A stretch of 64,000 nt of DNA, taken from contig NZ_JASGJZ010000001.1 of assembly GCF_047601025.1 (NCBI RefSeq), forward strand, positions 744,001-808,000. Reading direction: 5' to 3'. The position numbers and the translations under genes are program-made. Shown here in pieces: positions 38,117 through 48,546 of the stretch. The stretch is from Pseudorhodoferax sp047601025. Its GTDB lineage: Bacteria > Pseudomonadota > Gammaproteobacteria > Burkholderiales > Burkholderiaceae_C. Positions within the stretch are counted from its first letter, which is position 1. Each line of letters begins with the position of its first letter. The notes beneath the pieces are model-generated. The model saw only the letters and a list, made by a program, of their open reading frames with translations, did no database searches and was not told the DNA's origin.

Positions 38117-40254
38117 TGCTTCGCTTCCTGCTGCGCGCCGATCAGCTGGCGGCCGAGCCGCTCGAATTCGCGGTCCACGTCCAGCGTCCGGCGGTTGGAC
38201 GACAGCGCCATGGTCGCCTCGGACCCGGCGCCGAGGCCCTGCGGCGTCAGCCAGACCCACAGCCGGCGCTCGCGCACGTAGAGCATCGCGAAAACGCCGA
38301 CGATCAGCAACAGGCAGCCCAGGTACACGATGTTGCGGCCCGGCGCGCGCGCGACCTGGAACACGCTGGCCTGCACCTGGCGGAAGTCGGCCAGCATGAA
38401 GGCCATCGGCGCCGGGTACAGCAAGGCGTCGCTGAGCGACAGCACGGCCTGGGTCATGAAGCCCTGGGTGCGCGGCGCATCGGGATCCAGCGGCTTGGCG
38501 CCGGCGCGCTCCTGGGCCAGCTGGACCAGCTCGAACAGCGTGCCGTTCAGGATGCGCACCAGCACCTCGCCGGCGCGGGCGCGCTCGGCCTCGGGCACGT
38601 TGGCCTCGATGAAGTCGGCGATGGCCTGCAGGCCGCCGCGCGGCACAGCCTGCCCTTCGGCGCGCCCGCCGCCGGCGAACAGCGCCAGCGCCTTGGAGCC
38701 CGAGGCCGCCAGCTGGGCGGCCAGCTCGGGCCGCTGCGGATCGACCGCGCGCTGCGCGTAGCGCTGCACGGCCTGCTCGCGCAGCGCGGGATCGCGCAGC
38801 GCCGCGTACAGGCGCACGAAGGTGTCCATGCTGTCGTCCGCATCGGCCGGGATGCGCAGGTAGCGGAAGGGCTCGGCCGGCGTGGCGCGCACGCCCAGCA
38901 GGAAGGCCAGCGCGCCGTCGCCGGTGTCCACCGGCAGCATGTAGTTGTGGAACTCGCGCGCCTGGCCGGCCGCGTCGCGCAGCCGGTAGGTGATGCTGGG
39001 GCCGACGTTGCGCAGCTCGCGCTGGGTCGCGGTCTTGTTGCCGGCACCCAGCCGCGCGTCGATGGCGGCGCCCAGGTCGACCTTGCGCACGTCCACCGCG
39101 CCGTCGGCCGGCGCGCCGCCCAGGTTCTCCACGTTGATCACGCGCAGGGCGGTGTACTCCAGCGTCATCGTGTCGCCGCCGCGCACGAGTTCGGTGCTGG
39201 CGCCGATCTGGCCCTCGACCTCGAACGGCTGGCCGCCCGGCACCAGCGGCACGGCGCGCAGCTTCACCGTGGAGCCGCCGTCGTCGAAGCTGGACTGGTA
39301 GATCTCCACGCCCTTGTAGCGCACCGGGTGGTTGACCTCCACGCGCGCCGGCGTCTGCGCGCCGGTCTCGCGGTCGTGGATCACGATGTCGCTGGCGAAC
39401 AGCTTGGGCATGCCGGTCGAGTAGTACTCGACGATGAACTTCTTCAGCTCGACCGCGAACGGCAGCTCCTGCAGCAGCACGCCGTCGGACTGCGACAGGA
39501 TGGCGGTGCTGGACTGCGTGCCCTCGGCCACCATCAGGTTGCCGCGGAAGGTCGGGTTGCGCATGGACAGCCGGTGCTCGGGCGCGACGTCGGCGATCAT
39601 GCCGCCGCCCCGGTAGACCGACTTGCCGTTGAACCAGGTCTGCGCGCGCACGACCAGGTCGCCGTCGAACAGGCCGCCGATGCAGATCAGCACGATGGCG
39701 CTGTGCGCGGCCAGGTAGCCCAGCTTGTTGGCCGCGCCGGCCTTGGCCGCGACCATCCAGCCCTCGCCCGCCGGCGTGTCGCGGCGCTGCAGCTTGACCT
39801 TCCAGCCGGCGCCGGCCAGGGCCTTGCCGATGCGCGCGGCGGCGGCGGCGGGGCTGCCGGCCACCTGGCCGTGCGCGCGGTGGTGGAAGGCGTTCAGGCT
39901 CTGCGCGCGGATGTCCTGCTTGTAGGCTTTCAGGTCGGCCAGGATCTTCGGCGTGCTGCGCACGATGCACAGGGTCGTGCTGACGACCAGGAAACCCAGG
40001 ATCAGCAGGAACCACCAGGCGCTGTAGACCGCGTTCAGGCCGAACTTCTCGAACAGCAGCGCCCAGAACGGGCCGAACTGGTTGACGTAGTTGGCGGACG
40101 GCTCGTGCTGCTTGACGACGGTGCCGATCACGGAGGCGATGCAGACGGTCGTCAGCAGCGCGATCGCGAAGCGCATGGACGACAGCAGCTCCACCACGGC
40201 CCGCCAGGCGTGGGAGCCGCTGCGCACGCGCAGGCCGTGGGTGGAAGTGCTCAT
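38113..40254 (-). CDS. resB: Cytochrome c biogenesis protein ResB (Ccs1)
   Basis: A 713-residue System II protein. N-terminal membrane helices (SMRFAIALLTTVCIASVIGTVVKQ; WWFLLILGFLVVSTTLCIVRSTPKIL) are followed by a third helix (KLGYLAAHSAIVLICIGGLFDG). A large periplasmic domain comes next (about 200-630). The final span is GRNIVYLGCLLLIVGVFAMLYVRERRLWVWL. It prepares apocytochrome and heme for covalent attachment with CcsB. The cytochrome c4 gene upstream is a likely client. Confidence 0.94.
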   Translation of the reverse strand: MSTSTHGLRVRSGSHAWRAVVELLSSMRFAIALLTTVCIASVIGTVVKQHEPSANYVNQFGPFWALLFEKFGLNAVYSAWWFLLILGFLVVSTTLCIVRSTPKILADLKAYKQDIRAQSLNAFHHRAHGQVAGSPAAAAARIGKALAGAGWKVKLQRRDTPAGEGWMVAAKAGAANKLGYLAAHSAIVLICIGGLFDGDLVVRAQTWFNGKSVYRGGGMIADVAPEHRLSMRNPTFRGNLMVAEGTQSSTAILSQSDGVLLQELPFAVELKKFIVEYYSTGMPKLFASDIVIHDRETGAQTPARVEVNHPVRYKGVEIYQSSFDDGGSTVKLRAVPLVPGGQPFEVEGQIGASTELVRGGDTMTLEYTALRVINVENLGGAPADGAVDVRKVDLGAAIDARLGAGNKTATQRELRNVGPSITYRLRDAAGQAREFHNYMLPVDTGDGALAFLLGVRATPAEPFRYLRIPADADDSMDTFVRLYAALRDPALREQAVQRYAQRAVDPQRPELAAQLAASGSKALALFAGGGRAEGQAVPRGGLQAIADFIEANVPEAERARAGEVLVRILNGTLFELVQLAQERAGAKPLDPDAPRTQGFMTQAVLSLSDALLYPAPMAFMLADFRQVQASVFQVARAPGRNIVYLGCLLLIVGVFAMLYVRERRLWVWLTPQGLGAGSEATMALSSNRRTLDVDREFERLGRQLIGAQQEAKQ

Positions 40255-40288
40255 CGAAGCTCGCCGGGGCGCCGTTCAGGCGCCCATG

Positions 40289-40346
40289 AAAAAAGCGGGC
40301 CATCCGCCCGCGGGCCCGCCGTGCTGCCCTTCGACCGGATGGCCCG
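40289..40346 (-). terminator. Rho-independent terminator after the cytochrome c4 gene
   Basis: Perfect 11-bp arms (CGGGCCATCCG at 40296-40306 and CGGATGGCCCG at 40336-40346), read on the minus strand, are followed by a run of six T. The loop is long (29 bases) and itself GC-rich. It separates the cytochrome c4 transcript from resB-ccsB. Confidence 0.7.
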
Positions 40347-40402
40347 TTCCTTGGGTCGGGGAAGCCGGCATTTGGTTCCGCGCGCGCCGCGCGCCGCGCG
40401 CG

Positions 40403-41044
40403 TCAGCGCAGGCCGGCGATGTAGTCGGCGACCGCACGGATCTCGCGGTCGTTCATCTTGGCGGCCACGCCGGTCATCTGCACGTTGTTCAGGCGCTTGC
40501 CGTCGCGAAAGGCAAGCAGCTGCGCGACCGTGTAGTCGGCATGCTGGCCGGACAGGCGCGGGTACTGCGACGGGATGCCGGCGCCGTTGGGGCTGTGGCA
40601 GCCAGCGCAGGCGGCGATCTGGCGGTCCGGGATGCCGCCGCGGAAGATGCGCTCGCCCAGCATCACCAGGTCCTTGTCCTTGGCGAAGCCGGGCTTGGCC
40701 TTCTGCGCCGTGACCCAGTAGGCGATGTTGCGCATGTCGTCCTCGCTCAGCGTGGAGGCGAAGCCCTTCATGACCGCATCGTTGCGCTTGCCGTCCTTGA
40801 ACTCGCGCAGCTGCTTGATCAGGTACTCGGGGTGCTGCTGCGACAACCGGGGGTTGGCCGGGATGGTCGAGTTGCCGTCCGCGCCGTGGCAGGCCGCGCA
40901 GACCGCGGTGAAGCCCTGCTCGCCCTTGACCAGATCCGGCTTGGCCGTCTTGGGCGCGGCCGGCTGCCCCTCCTCCGCGGCGATGCTTGGAAACGACAGC
41001 GCTGCCAGCGCGGCAGCCAGGATCATGCAGGCGGGCAACTTCAT
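40403..41044 (-). CDS. Diheme cytochrome c4
   Basis: A 213-residue periplasmic electron carrier. A signal peptide (1-23) precedes two c-type heme domains with CAACH (49-53) and CAGCH (146-150). Distal methionines are probably in VMKGFASTLSEDDM and NNVQMTGVAAKM. The domain duplication and length fit cytochrome c4, which usually feeds cbb3-type or other terminal oxidases. Divergent from engB, as is common in betaproteobacteria. Confidence 0.93.
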   Translation of the reverse strand: MKLPACMILAAALAALSFPSIAAEEGQPAAPKTAKPDLVKGEQGFTAVCAACHGADGNSTIPANPRLSQQHPEYLIKQLREFKDGKRNDAVMKGFASTLSEDDMRNIAYWVTAQKAKPGFAKDKDLVMLGERIFRGGIPDRQIAACAGCHSPNGAGIPSQYPRLSGQHADYTVAQLLAFRDGKRLNNVQMTGVAAKMNDREIRAVADYIAGLR

Positions 41045-41116
41045 ATCGAGGGTCGTTTTATGTGCGCAAAACCCGGCGATTCTACAATGCGCCCCCGCGC
41101 CTTCCCTGCACCCTCC

Positions 41117-41791
41117 ATGACCTCTCCCGCCCCTGCCGCCGCCCTCGCCACGGGCTGGCTGCACACGGCGCGCTTCCTGACGACGGCCGCGCAGCTGCAC
41201 CAGCTGCCGGCGCCGGGCGTGCCCGAGATCGCTTTCGTCGGCCGCTCCAACGCCGGCAAGTCGACCTGCATCAATACGCTGACGCAGCGCAAGCAGCTGG
41301 CCTTCGCCTCCAAGAAGCCCGGCCGCACGCAGCACATCAACCTGTTCGCGCTGGGCCGCCAGGGCGCGACCGACGCGGTGCTGGCCGACCTGCCGGGCTA
41401 CGGCTACGCCGCCGTGCCGCTGCAGGACAAGCTGCGCTGGCAGCGCGTGATGGCCAACTACCTGGCCAGCCGCGAGAACCTCGCGGGCGTGGTGCTGCTG
41501 TGCGACCCCCGCCATGGCCTGACCGAGCTGGACGAGGGCCTGCTGGAGGTGATCCGCCCGCGCGTGGAGCAGGGCCTGCCCTTCCTGCTGCTGCTGACCA
41601 AGGCCGACAAGCTCACCCGCAGTGAGGCGGCCAAGGCGCTGTCGATCGCGCGGCTGCAGGCCGGCGGCGGCCAGGCCATGCTGTTCTCGGCGCTCAAGCG
41701 CCAGGGCGTGGACGAGGTCAGCCAGCTGCTGTGGGACTGGGCGCATCCGGAGCAGCCGGACGCCCCGCCCCCGGCGGCGGCGCCTCAATAG
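41117..41791 (+). CDS. engB: Ribosome biogenesis GTPase EngB (YihA/YsxC)
   Basis: A 224-residue TRAFAC GTPase needed for 50S assembly. G1 is GRSNAGKST (42-50), followed by the switch region KPGRTQHINLF, G3 DLPGYGYA, G4 LTKADKL, and G5 FSALKRQG. The ATG at 41117 was chosen; an upstream in-frame ATG would add 10 residues. The C-terminal PPPAAAPQ tail overlaps the convergent acyltransferase gene by 7 bases. Confidence 0.95.
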   Translation: MTSPAPAAALATGWLHTARFLTTAAQLHQLPAPGVPEIAFVGRSNAGKSTCINTLTQRKQLAFASKKPGRTQHINLFALGRQGATDAVLADLPGYGYAAVPLQDKLRWQRVMANYLASRENLAGVVLLCDPRHGLTELDEGLLEVIRPRVEQGLPFLLLLTKADKLTRSEAAKALSIARLQAGGGQAMLFSALKRQGVDEVSQLLWDWAHPEQPDAPPPAAAPQ

Positions 41792-42648
41792 ACCGGGGGC
41801 TCCCCGGGCGGACGGGTCTTGAAGCGCTTGTGCACCCAGAAGTACTGCTCGGGCATGGCGTCGATCCAGCCCTGCAGCCGCTGGTTCATCAGCGCCGTGT
41901 CGGCGGTGGCGTCGGCGGTCGGGAAACCATCCCAGCCCGGCAGCACCTGCACCTCGTAGCCGTCGTCGGTCAGCCGCGTGACCACCGGCACCACGCGCGC
42001 GCGCCCCAGCCGCGCGAAGCGCGACAGCGAGGGCACGGTGGCCGCCGGCACGCCGTAGAACGGCACGAACACCGAGTCGCGCGCGCCGAAGTCCATGTCC
42101 GGCAGCAGGTAGACCGGCTCGCCGGCGCGCAGCGCCGCGACGATGGGCTTGACGCCGTCGATGCGGCCGTACAGCTTGGCATTGCCGAAGCGCTGGCGCC
42201 CCTGCTTGACCCAGGCGTCGACCGTCGCGTTGGACTGCTGCGTGTAGATGGTCGCGAACTGGCGCCGCACCTGCTGCGACAGCGCCGTGGCGCCCGCGTC
42301 CAGGCCCACGAAGTGCGGCGCGAACAGCAGCCGCGGCGCCAGGCCGTCGAACTCGTGCAGCGCGCCGGTCAGCCGCAGCCGCGCGCGCGTGACCTCCGGG
42401 CGGCCGTGCCAGAGCCAGGCGCGGTCCAGCCAGGCCTGCACGAAGACGACGAAGTGGCGCCTGGCCAGCGCCTCGCGCTCGGCGGCGGACAGCTGCGGGA
42501 AGCACAGCGCCAGGTTGGTCAGCGCGATGCGCCGGCGGCTGGCCACCACCCGGTACAGCAGCCGGCCCAGCACGGCGCCCAGGCCGCGCACCCAGGCCAG
42601 CGGCAGCGGCGCCAGCAGGCGCAGCAGCGCGATGGCGATGCGCGCCAT
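41785..42648 (-). CDS. Lipid A biosynthesis acyltransferase (LpxL/HtrB family)
   Basis: A 287-residue inner-membrane enzyme that adds a secondary acyl chain to the Kdo-lipid A precursor. The catalytic H-x4-D is H112/D117 in FAPHFVGLDAG. Family blocks YRVVASRRRIALTNLALCFPQLSAAERE, IYTQQSNATVDAWVKQGRQRFG, VYLLPDMDFGARDSVFVPFYGVPAATVPSLSRFARL and YFWVHKRFKTRP are present. One hydrophobic N-terminal helix anchors it. Which acyl chain and position it uses cannot be told. Confidence 0.9.
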   Translation of the reverse strand: MARIAIALLRLLAPLPLAWVRGLGAVLGRLLYRVVASRRRIALTNLALCFPQLSAAEREALARRHFVVFVQAWLDRAWLWHGRPEVTRARLRLTGALHEFDGLAPRLLFAPHFVGLDAGATALSQQVRRQFATIYTQQSNATVDAWVKQGRQRFGNAKLYGRIDGVKPIVAALRAGEPVYLLPDMDFGARDSVFVPFYGVPAATVPSLSRFARLGRARVVPVVTRLTDDGYEVQVLPGWDGFPTADATADTALMNQRLQGWIDAMPEQYFWVHKRFKTRPPGEPPVY

Positions 42649-42690
42649 CACCGCGCAGCGCCCCGGTTCGACAGTGGGGACATCGACAAC

Positions 42691-42836
42691 CTTCTAGAAT
42701 CAGCGCCGTCGCCGAGTTACTGAACTACTTGCAGGGCGACGTTAAACACAACTGCTAAAGCGTTCGCCGCAAGCTCCCCGCAAGAGGCAACGCACAAGAC
42801 GTAACCGCCTTTTACGAAGCGAAGGAGTTTATTCAA
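42691..42836 (+). promoter_or_regulatory. metK 5' leader with alternative stem pairing
   Basis: A possible -10 box TAGAAT (42695-42700) would give a leader of about 130 bases. GGCGA (42735-42739) can pair with TCGCC (42764-42768). Alternatively GGCG plus the following ACGT can pair with ACGT (42799-42802) and CGCC (42806-42809). This mutually exclusive pairing is typical of regulatory leaders, but it does not match a SAM riboswitch class that I recognise. AAGGAG precedes the ATG at normal spacing. Confidence 0.35.
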
Positions 42837-44018
42837 ATGGCGAGCGACTTCCTGTTCACCTCCGAGTCCGTGTCCGAGGGGCATCCCGACAAGGTGGCCG
42901 ACCAGATCTCCGATGCGATCCTCGACGCGATCTTCCGGCAGGACCCGCGCTCGCGCGTGGCCGCCGAGACACTGACCAACACCGGCCTGGTGGTGCTGGC
43001 CGGCGAGATCACGACCAACGCGCACGTGGACTACATCCAGGTCGCGCGCGACACCATCAAGCGCATCGGCTACGACGACACCGACTACGGCATCGACTAC
43101 AAGGGCTGCGCGGTGATGGTCTGCTACGACAAGCAGTCCAACGACATCGCCCAGGGCGTGGACCATGCCAGCGACGACCACCTGAACACCGGCGCCGGCG
43201 ACCAGGGCCTGATGTTCGGCTACGCCTGCGACGAGACGCCCGAGCTGATGCCCGCGCCGATCTACTACGCGCACCGCCTGGTCGAGCGCCAGGCGCAGCT
43301 GCGCAAGGACGGCCGCCTGCCCTTCCTGCGCCCGGACGCCAAGAGCCAGGTGACGATGCGCTACCTGGACGGCAAGCCGCACAGCATCGACACCGTGGTG
43401 CTGTCGACCCAGCACCACCCCGACCAGAGCGAGACGCCGACCAAGATGAAGGCCAGCTTCGTCGAGGCCGTGGTCGAGGAGATCATCAAGCCGGTGCTGC
43501 CCAAGGAGTGGCTCAAGGACACCAAGTACCTGATCAACCCGACCGGCCGCTTCGTCATCGGCGGCCCGCAGGGCGACTGCGGCCTGACCGGCCGCAAGAT
43601 CATCGTCGACACCTACGGCGGCGCCTGCCCGCACGGCGGCGGCGCCTTCAGCGGCAAGGACCCGACCAAGGTCGACCGCTCGGCCGCCTATGCCGCGCGC
43701 TACGTGGCCAAGAACATCGTGGCCGCGGGCCTGGCGCGCCAGTGCCAGATCCAGGTGGCCTACGCGATCGGCGTGGCGCACCCGATGAACATCACGGTCT
43801 ACACCGAGGGCACCGGCGTCATCTCCGACGAGAAGATCGCCGCGCTGGTGCGCGAGCACTTCGACCTGCGGCCCAGGGGGATCATCCAGATGCTGGACCT
43901 GCTGCGCCCGATCTACGAGAAGACCGCGGCCTACGGCCACTTCGGCCGCGAGGAGCCGGAGTTCAGCTGGGAACGCACCGACAAGGCCGCCGCGCTGCGC
44001 GCCGCTGCCGGCCTGTAG
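42837..44018 (+). CDS. metK: S-adenosylmethionine synthetase MetK
   Basis: Makes SAM from ATP and methionine. The 393 residues contain FTSESVSEGHPDKVADQISDAILD (ATP/methionine site), GAGDQGLMFGYA, the phosphate loop GGPQGDCGLTGRKIIVDTYGG, and GGGAFSGKDPTKVDRSAAYAARYVAKNIVAAGLA. Strong AAGGAG ribosome site. Its longer-than-usual leader hints at post-transcriptional control. Confidence 0.98.
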   Translation: MASDFLFTSESVSEGHPDKVADQISDAILDAIFRQDPRSRVAAETLTNTGLVVLAGEITTNAHVDYIQVARDTIKRIGYDDTDYGIDYKGCAVMVCYDKQSNDIAQGVDHASDDHLNTGAGDQGLMFGYACDETPELMPAPIYYAHRLVERQAQLRKDGRLPFLRPDAKSQVTMRYLDGKPHSIDTVVLSTQHHPDQSETPTKMKASFVEAVVEEIIKPVLPKEWLKDTKYLINPTGRFVIGGPQGDCGLTGRKIIVDTYGGACPHGGGAFSGKDPTKVDRSAAYAARYVAKNIVAAGLARQCQIQVAYAIGVAHPMNITVYTEGTGVISDEKIAALVREHFDLRPRGIIQMLDLLRPIYEKTAAYGHFGREEPEFSWERTDKAAALRAAAGL

Positions 44019-44033
44019 GCGGCCCCGCCCCCG

Positions 44034-45269
44034 ATGAGCGCAGAGGCACCGCCCCTGTGGCGCGGCCCGCGCTGGGCCCTGGCGGCGCTGCTGGCCCTGC
44101 TGGGCACGCTGGCGCCGTTCGCGATCGACACCTACATCCCCGCCTTCTCCGGCATCGCCCGCGCGCTGGGCGCCACGCCGGTGGAGATGCAGCAGACGCT
44201 GTCGGCCTACCTGTTCGGCTTCGCCTGCATGAACCTGTTCCACGGCGCGCTGTCGGACAGCTTCGGCCGCCGGCCGGTGGTGCTGTGGGGCATCGCCGTG
44301 TTCACGCTGGCCTCGGCCGGCTGCGCGCTGTCGCGGGATATCGGGCAGCTGGTGTTCTTCCGCGCGCTGCAGGGGCTGTCCAGCGGCGCCGGCATGGTGG
44401 TCTCGCGCGCGGTGATCCGCGACGTGTTCCCGCCGGCCGAGGCGCAGCGCGTCATGAGCCAGGTGACGATCTACTTCGGCGTGGCGCCGGCCATCGCGCC
44501 CATCGTCGGCGGCTGGCTGTTCGTGCACCTGGGCTGGGCCAGCGTGTTCTGGTTCCTGACCGTGGTCGGCGTGCTGCTGTGGGCCTGCATCTTCCGGCTG
44601 CTGCCCGAGACGCTGCACGCCGGGCACCGCCAGGCCTTCCGCGTGCGCGAGCTGCTGCGCGGCTACCGCCAGCTGCTGGCCGACCCGCGCTTCCTGCTGC
44701 TGGCGCTGGCCAGCGGCATCCCGTTCAACGGCATGTTCCTGTACGTGCTGTCGGCGCCCGAGTTCCTGGGCACGCTGCTGCATCTCGCGCCCACGCAGTT
44801 CTTCTGGTTCTTCCTGCTGACCATCGGCGGCATCATGGGCGGCGCCTTCGCCAGCGGCCGGCTGGCCGGGCGCATCGCGCCCAAGCGGCAGATCCGCCAC
44901 GGCTTCCTGGTGATGACCGTGGTGGCCGTGCTGAACCTGGCCGCCAACCTGCTGTGGACCGCGCACCCCGCCTGGGCGCTGCCGCCGATCGCGGTGTTCG
45001 CGTTCGGCTGGGCGCTGATGGTGCCGGTGGTCACGCTGCTGGTGCTGGACCTGTACCCAGCACGGCGCGGCATGGCGTCCTCGCTGCAGGCCTTCGTCGG
45101 CTCGGCCGCCAACGGCGTGGTGGCCGGCGTGGTCGCGCCGCTGGTGATGCATTCCACGCGGCTGCTGGCGCTGGCCTCGCTGGCGATGATGGGCGTGGGC
45201 CTGGCGGCCTGGATCGTGCTGCACCGCCGCTGGCCCGAGATCGGCCGCCACGCGCACACGCACGCATGA
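44034..45269 (+). CDS. Bcr/CflA family multidrug efflux MFS transporter
   Basis: A 411-residue, 12-helix major facilitator. Near the N-terminus it has PFAIDTYIPAFSGIARALGATPVEMQQTLSAYLFGFA and the family motif GALSDSFGRRPVVLWGI, followed by RALQGLSSGAGMVVSRAVIRDVF (motif C region). The Bcr/CflA group exports drugs such as bicyclomycin and sulfonamides; the substrate here is unknown. It starts 15 bases after metK without a clear ribosome site, so it may depend on read-through and coupling from metK. Confidence 0.9.
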   Translation: MSAEAPPLWRGPRWALAALLALLGTLAPFAIDTYIPAFSGIARALGATPVEMQQTLSAYLFGFACMNLFHGALSDSFGRRPVVLWGIAVFTLASAGCALSRDIGQLVFFRALQGLSSGAGMVVSRAVIRDVFPPAEAQRVMSQVTIYFGVAPAIAPIVGGWLFVHLGWASVFWFLTVVGVLLWACIFRLLPETLHAGHRQAFRVRELLRGYRQLLADPRFLLLALASGIPFNGMFLYVLSAPEFLGTLLHLAPTQFFWFFLLTIGGIMGGAFASGRLAGRIAPKRQIRHGFLVMTVVAVLNLAANLLWTAHPAWALPPIAVFAFGWALMVPVVTLLVLDLYPARRGMASSLQAFVGSAANGVVAGVVAPLVMHSTRLLALASLAMMGVGLAAWIVLHRRWPEIGRHAHTHA

Positions 45270-45288
45270 CGGATGGGCGGCGGCGGGC

Positions 45289-46176
45289 TCAGCCGCCTGC
45301 CGCGTGCTGCGCGTGCAGCTCGTACAGCGCGTAGAACGGCACGCCCATGAACAGACGGAACGAGTGCCCCATGACCGCGTACAGCGGGTCGTAGCCCTCC
45401 ATCACCATGTGCACCGCCTCCAGCTGCAGCCGCCCGTGCGGCGCGGTCAGCTCGGCGATGCGCAGCGGCCCCCAGCTGAATTCGGCCGCGGTGTGCCGCA
45501 CCGAGGCATGCAGCCGCGCGTTGCCCGACGCCAGCCCGGACAGCGCGTCGAACACGAACACCGAGCCGGCCGGGGCCCGCGCGCCGAACTCCGCCAGAAT
45601 GCCCCGCACGGTGGCCGGCGGCAGGTACATCAGCACGCCCTCGCACATCAGGAACACCGGCGCGCCCTGCCGGTCCGGCGCCAGCCCCAGGCGGTCCCAC
45701 CAGCCCGGCTGGCCGATGTCCAGCACGGCCAGCCGGTGCCGCCGGCCGTCCGGACCGCCCCCCGGCAGCTGCCGGCGGATCGCCACCACTTCCTCCAGGT
45801 CCCCTTCCACCATGCGGCAGCGGCCGTTGTCCAGCCACTGGAAATAGTGGCTCAGGCCGCAGCCCAGGTTGACCACCTGCCCGGCCGGATGGCGCGCCAG
45901 GTAGTCCAGCGCGCGCTCGCGGAACACGCGCGTGCGCGCCAGCACGCCGTAGACGCTGGGCCGGTCGTCGAGCCAGTCCTGCCCGTCGTCGCCGATGGCA
46001 TCCAGCCACGCGCGGGCATGGACGTCGCCGATCGCCACCTGCGGGAACAGCGCGTCGCCATGGGCGCGGGCCGCCAGCGGGATGCGCAGGGTCGAAGGCA
46101 CGGCCGATAACGCCACGCTGCCAGAGGCGGGCGCCTTCCGACCGCGCCCCGTCCTCGGTGAAGTCGATTCGTGCAT
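45289..46176 (-). CDS. Class I SAM-dependent methyltransferase, leucine carboxyl methyltransferase (LCM) family
   Basis: A 295-residue protein of the LCM/PPM1-like family. Evident blocks are an N-terminal region with ARAHGDALFPQVAIGDVHARAW, SAM-binding VVNLGCGLSHYFQWLD, acidic MVEGDLEEVVAIRRQL, and FLMCEGVLMYLPPATVRGILAEFGARAPAGSVFVFDAL. Bacterial relatives methylate small molecules or polyketide intermediates; no substrate can be given. It is convergent with the MFS gene and divergent from groES. The ATG at 46176 was chosen over upstream starts that read into the groES promoter region. Confidence 0.8.
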   Translation of the reverse strand: MHESTSPRTGRGRKAPASGSVALSAVPSTLRIPLAARAHGDALFPQVAIGDVHARAWLDAIGDDGQDWLDDRPSVYGVLARTRVFRERALDYLARHPAGQVVNLGCGLSHYFQWLDNGRCRMVEGDLEEVVAIRRQLPGGGPDGRRHRLAVLDIGQPGWWDRLGLAPDRQGAPVFLMCEGVLMYLPPATVRGILAEFGARAPAGSVFVFDALSGLASGNARLHASVRHTAAEFSWGPLRIAELTAPHGRLQLEAVHMVMEGYDPLYAVMGHSFRLFMGVPFYALYELHAQHAAGG

Positions 46177-46277
46177 CCTTGCGACCTTAGCAAATCCCCG
46201 GCGCTGCGGTAATGCGCTTGCGCAAGATAGGGACGAATCGCCGTCTGCACCCGGCCACTTTTTTCGCCGGACCACTC

Positions 46278-46331
46278 TTGAAGCGTCACATTTCGCCGCT
46301 ATGATTAGCACTCGCTGGGGTCGAGTGCTAA
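46278..46331 (+). promoter_or_regulatory. groESL promoter with perfect CIRCE operator
   Basis: TTGAAG (46278-46283) and TATGAT (46300-46305) are 16 bases apart and form a sigma-70 promoter; CTTGAA also fits a sigma-32 -35 box. A perfect CIRCE element follows at once: TTAGCACTC (46305-46313), a 9-base spacer, GAGTGCTAA (46323-46331). This is the binding site of the heat-shock repressor HrcA, so groESL should be derepressed on heat stress. Confidence 0.93.
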
Positions 46332-46420
46332 CAGGCACCGCGATCCCGCGTCTTCGGGGCGGCAGCCCGCGGCTGCCCCCAGCAACCCAAGTGCAACGCA
46401 ACCTTCTTCAGGAGATGCAA

Positions 46421-46711
46421 TTGAAACTTCGTCCTTTGGCCGATCGCGTGATCGTCAAGCGTGTTGAAAGCGAAACCAAGACCGCCTCGGGCATCGTGAT
46501 CCCCGACAACGCCGCCGAGAAGCCCGACCAGGGTGAAGTGCTGGCCGTCGGCCCGGGCAAGCGGGACGACGATGGCAAGCGCGTCGAACTGTCCGTCAAG
46601 GTCGGCGACCGCGTGCTGTTCGGCAAGTACTCGGGCCAGACCGTCAAGGTCGACGGCGACGAACTGCTGGTGATGAAGGAAGACGACCTGTTCGCGGTCG
46701 TCGAGAAGTAA
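46421..46711 (+). CDS. groES: Co-chaperonin GroES
   Basis: A 96-residue heptameric lid of the GroEL chaperonin. It has KLRPLADRVIVKRVESETKTASGIVIPDNAAEKPDQGEVLAVGPGKR, including the mobile loop. A TTG at 46421 is preferred as start: GGAG at 46411-46414 sits 6 bases before it, whereas the ATG at 46415 directly abuts GGAG and would add two extra residues. The TTG start gives the canonical length and the usual MKLRPL beginning. Confidence 0.95.
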   Translation: MKLRPLADRVIVKRVESETKTASGIVIPDNAAEKPDQGEVLAVGPGKRDDDGKRVELSVKVGDRVLFGKYSGQTVKVDGDELLVMKEDDLFAVVEK

Positions 46712-46755
46712 GCCCTTCGCCCACCCCCTGTTGAAACGAATCCGGAGAAACATCC

Positions 46756-48396
<1,641 letters not shown>

Positions 48397-48439
48397 GCCT
48401 CCTGTCGCAGGCCGTCCGTCCGGACGGCCCCGACCGAAG

Positions 48440-48473
48440 AAAAACCCGCCGGGCTCGCACCCGGCGGGTTTTT
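48440..48473. terminator. Bidirectional terminator between groEL and the Bug-protein gene
   Basis: A perfect 9-bp stem (CCCGCCGGG at 48445-48453, CCCGGCGGG at 48460-48468) with a 6-base loop is flanked by A residues on the left and TTTTT on the right. It should stop groEL transcripts on the plus strand. It should also stop the convergent solute-binding-protein transcripts on the minus strand. Confidence 0.9.
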
Positions 48474-48546
48474 CGTTTTCGGGCTGGCCGGCCGGTGCGC
48501 GGCCCGGCGGGGGCGCTGCGTTGCCTGGCAGCGCCCCCTCCGCGCC

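Noticed and set aside
42691..42836. A known SAM riboswitch before metK
   Set aside because: I could not fit the leader to any SAM riboswitch consensus I know, so only a structured leader of unknown type is claimed.
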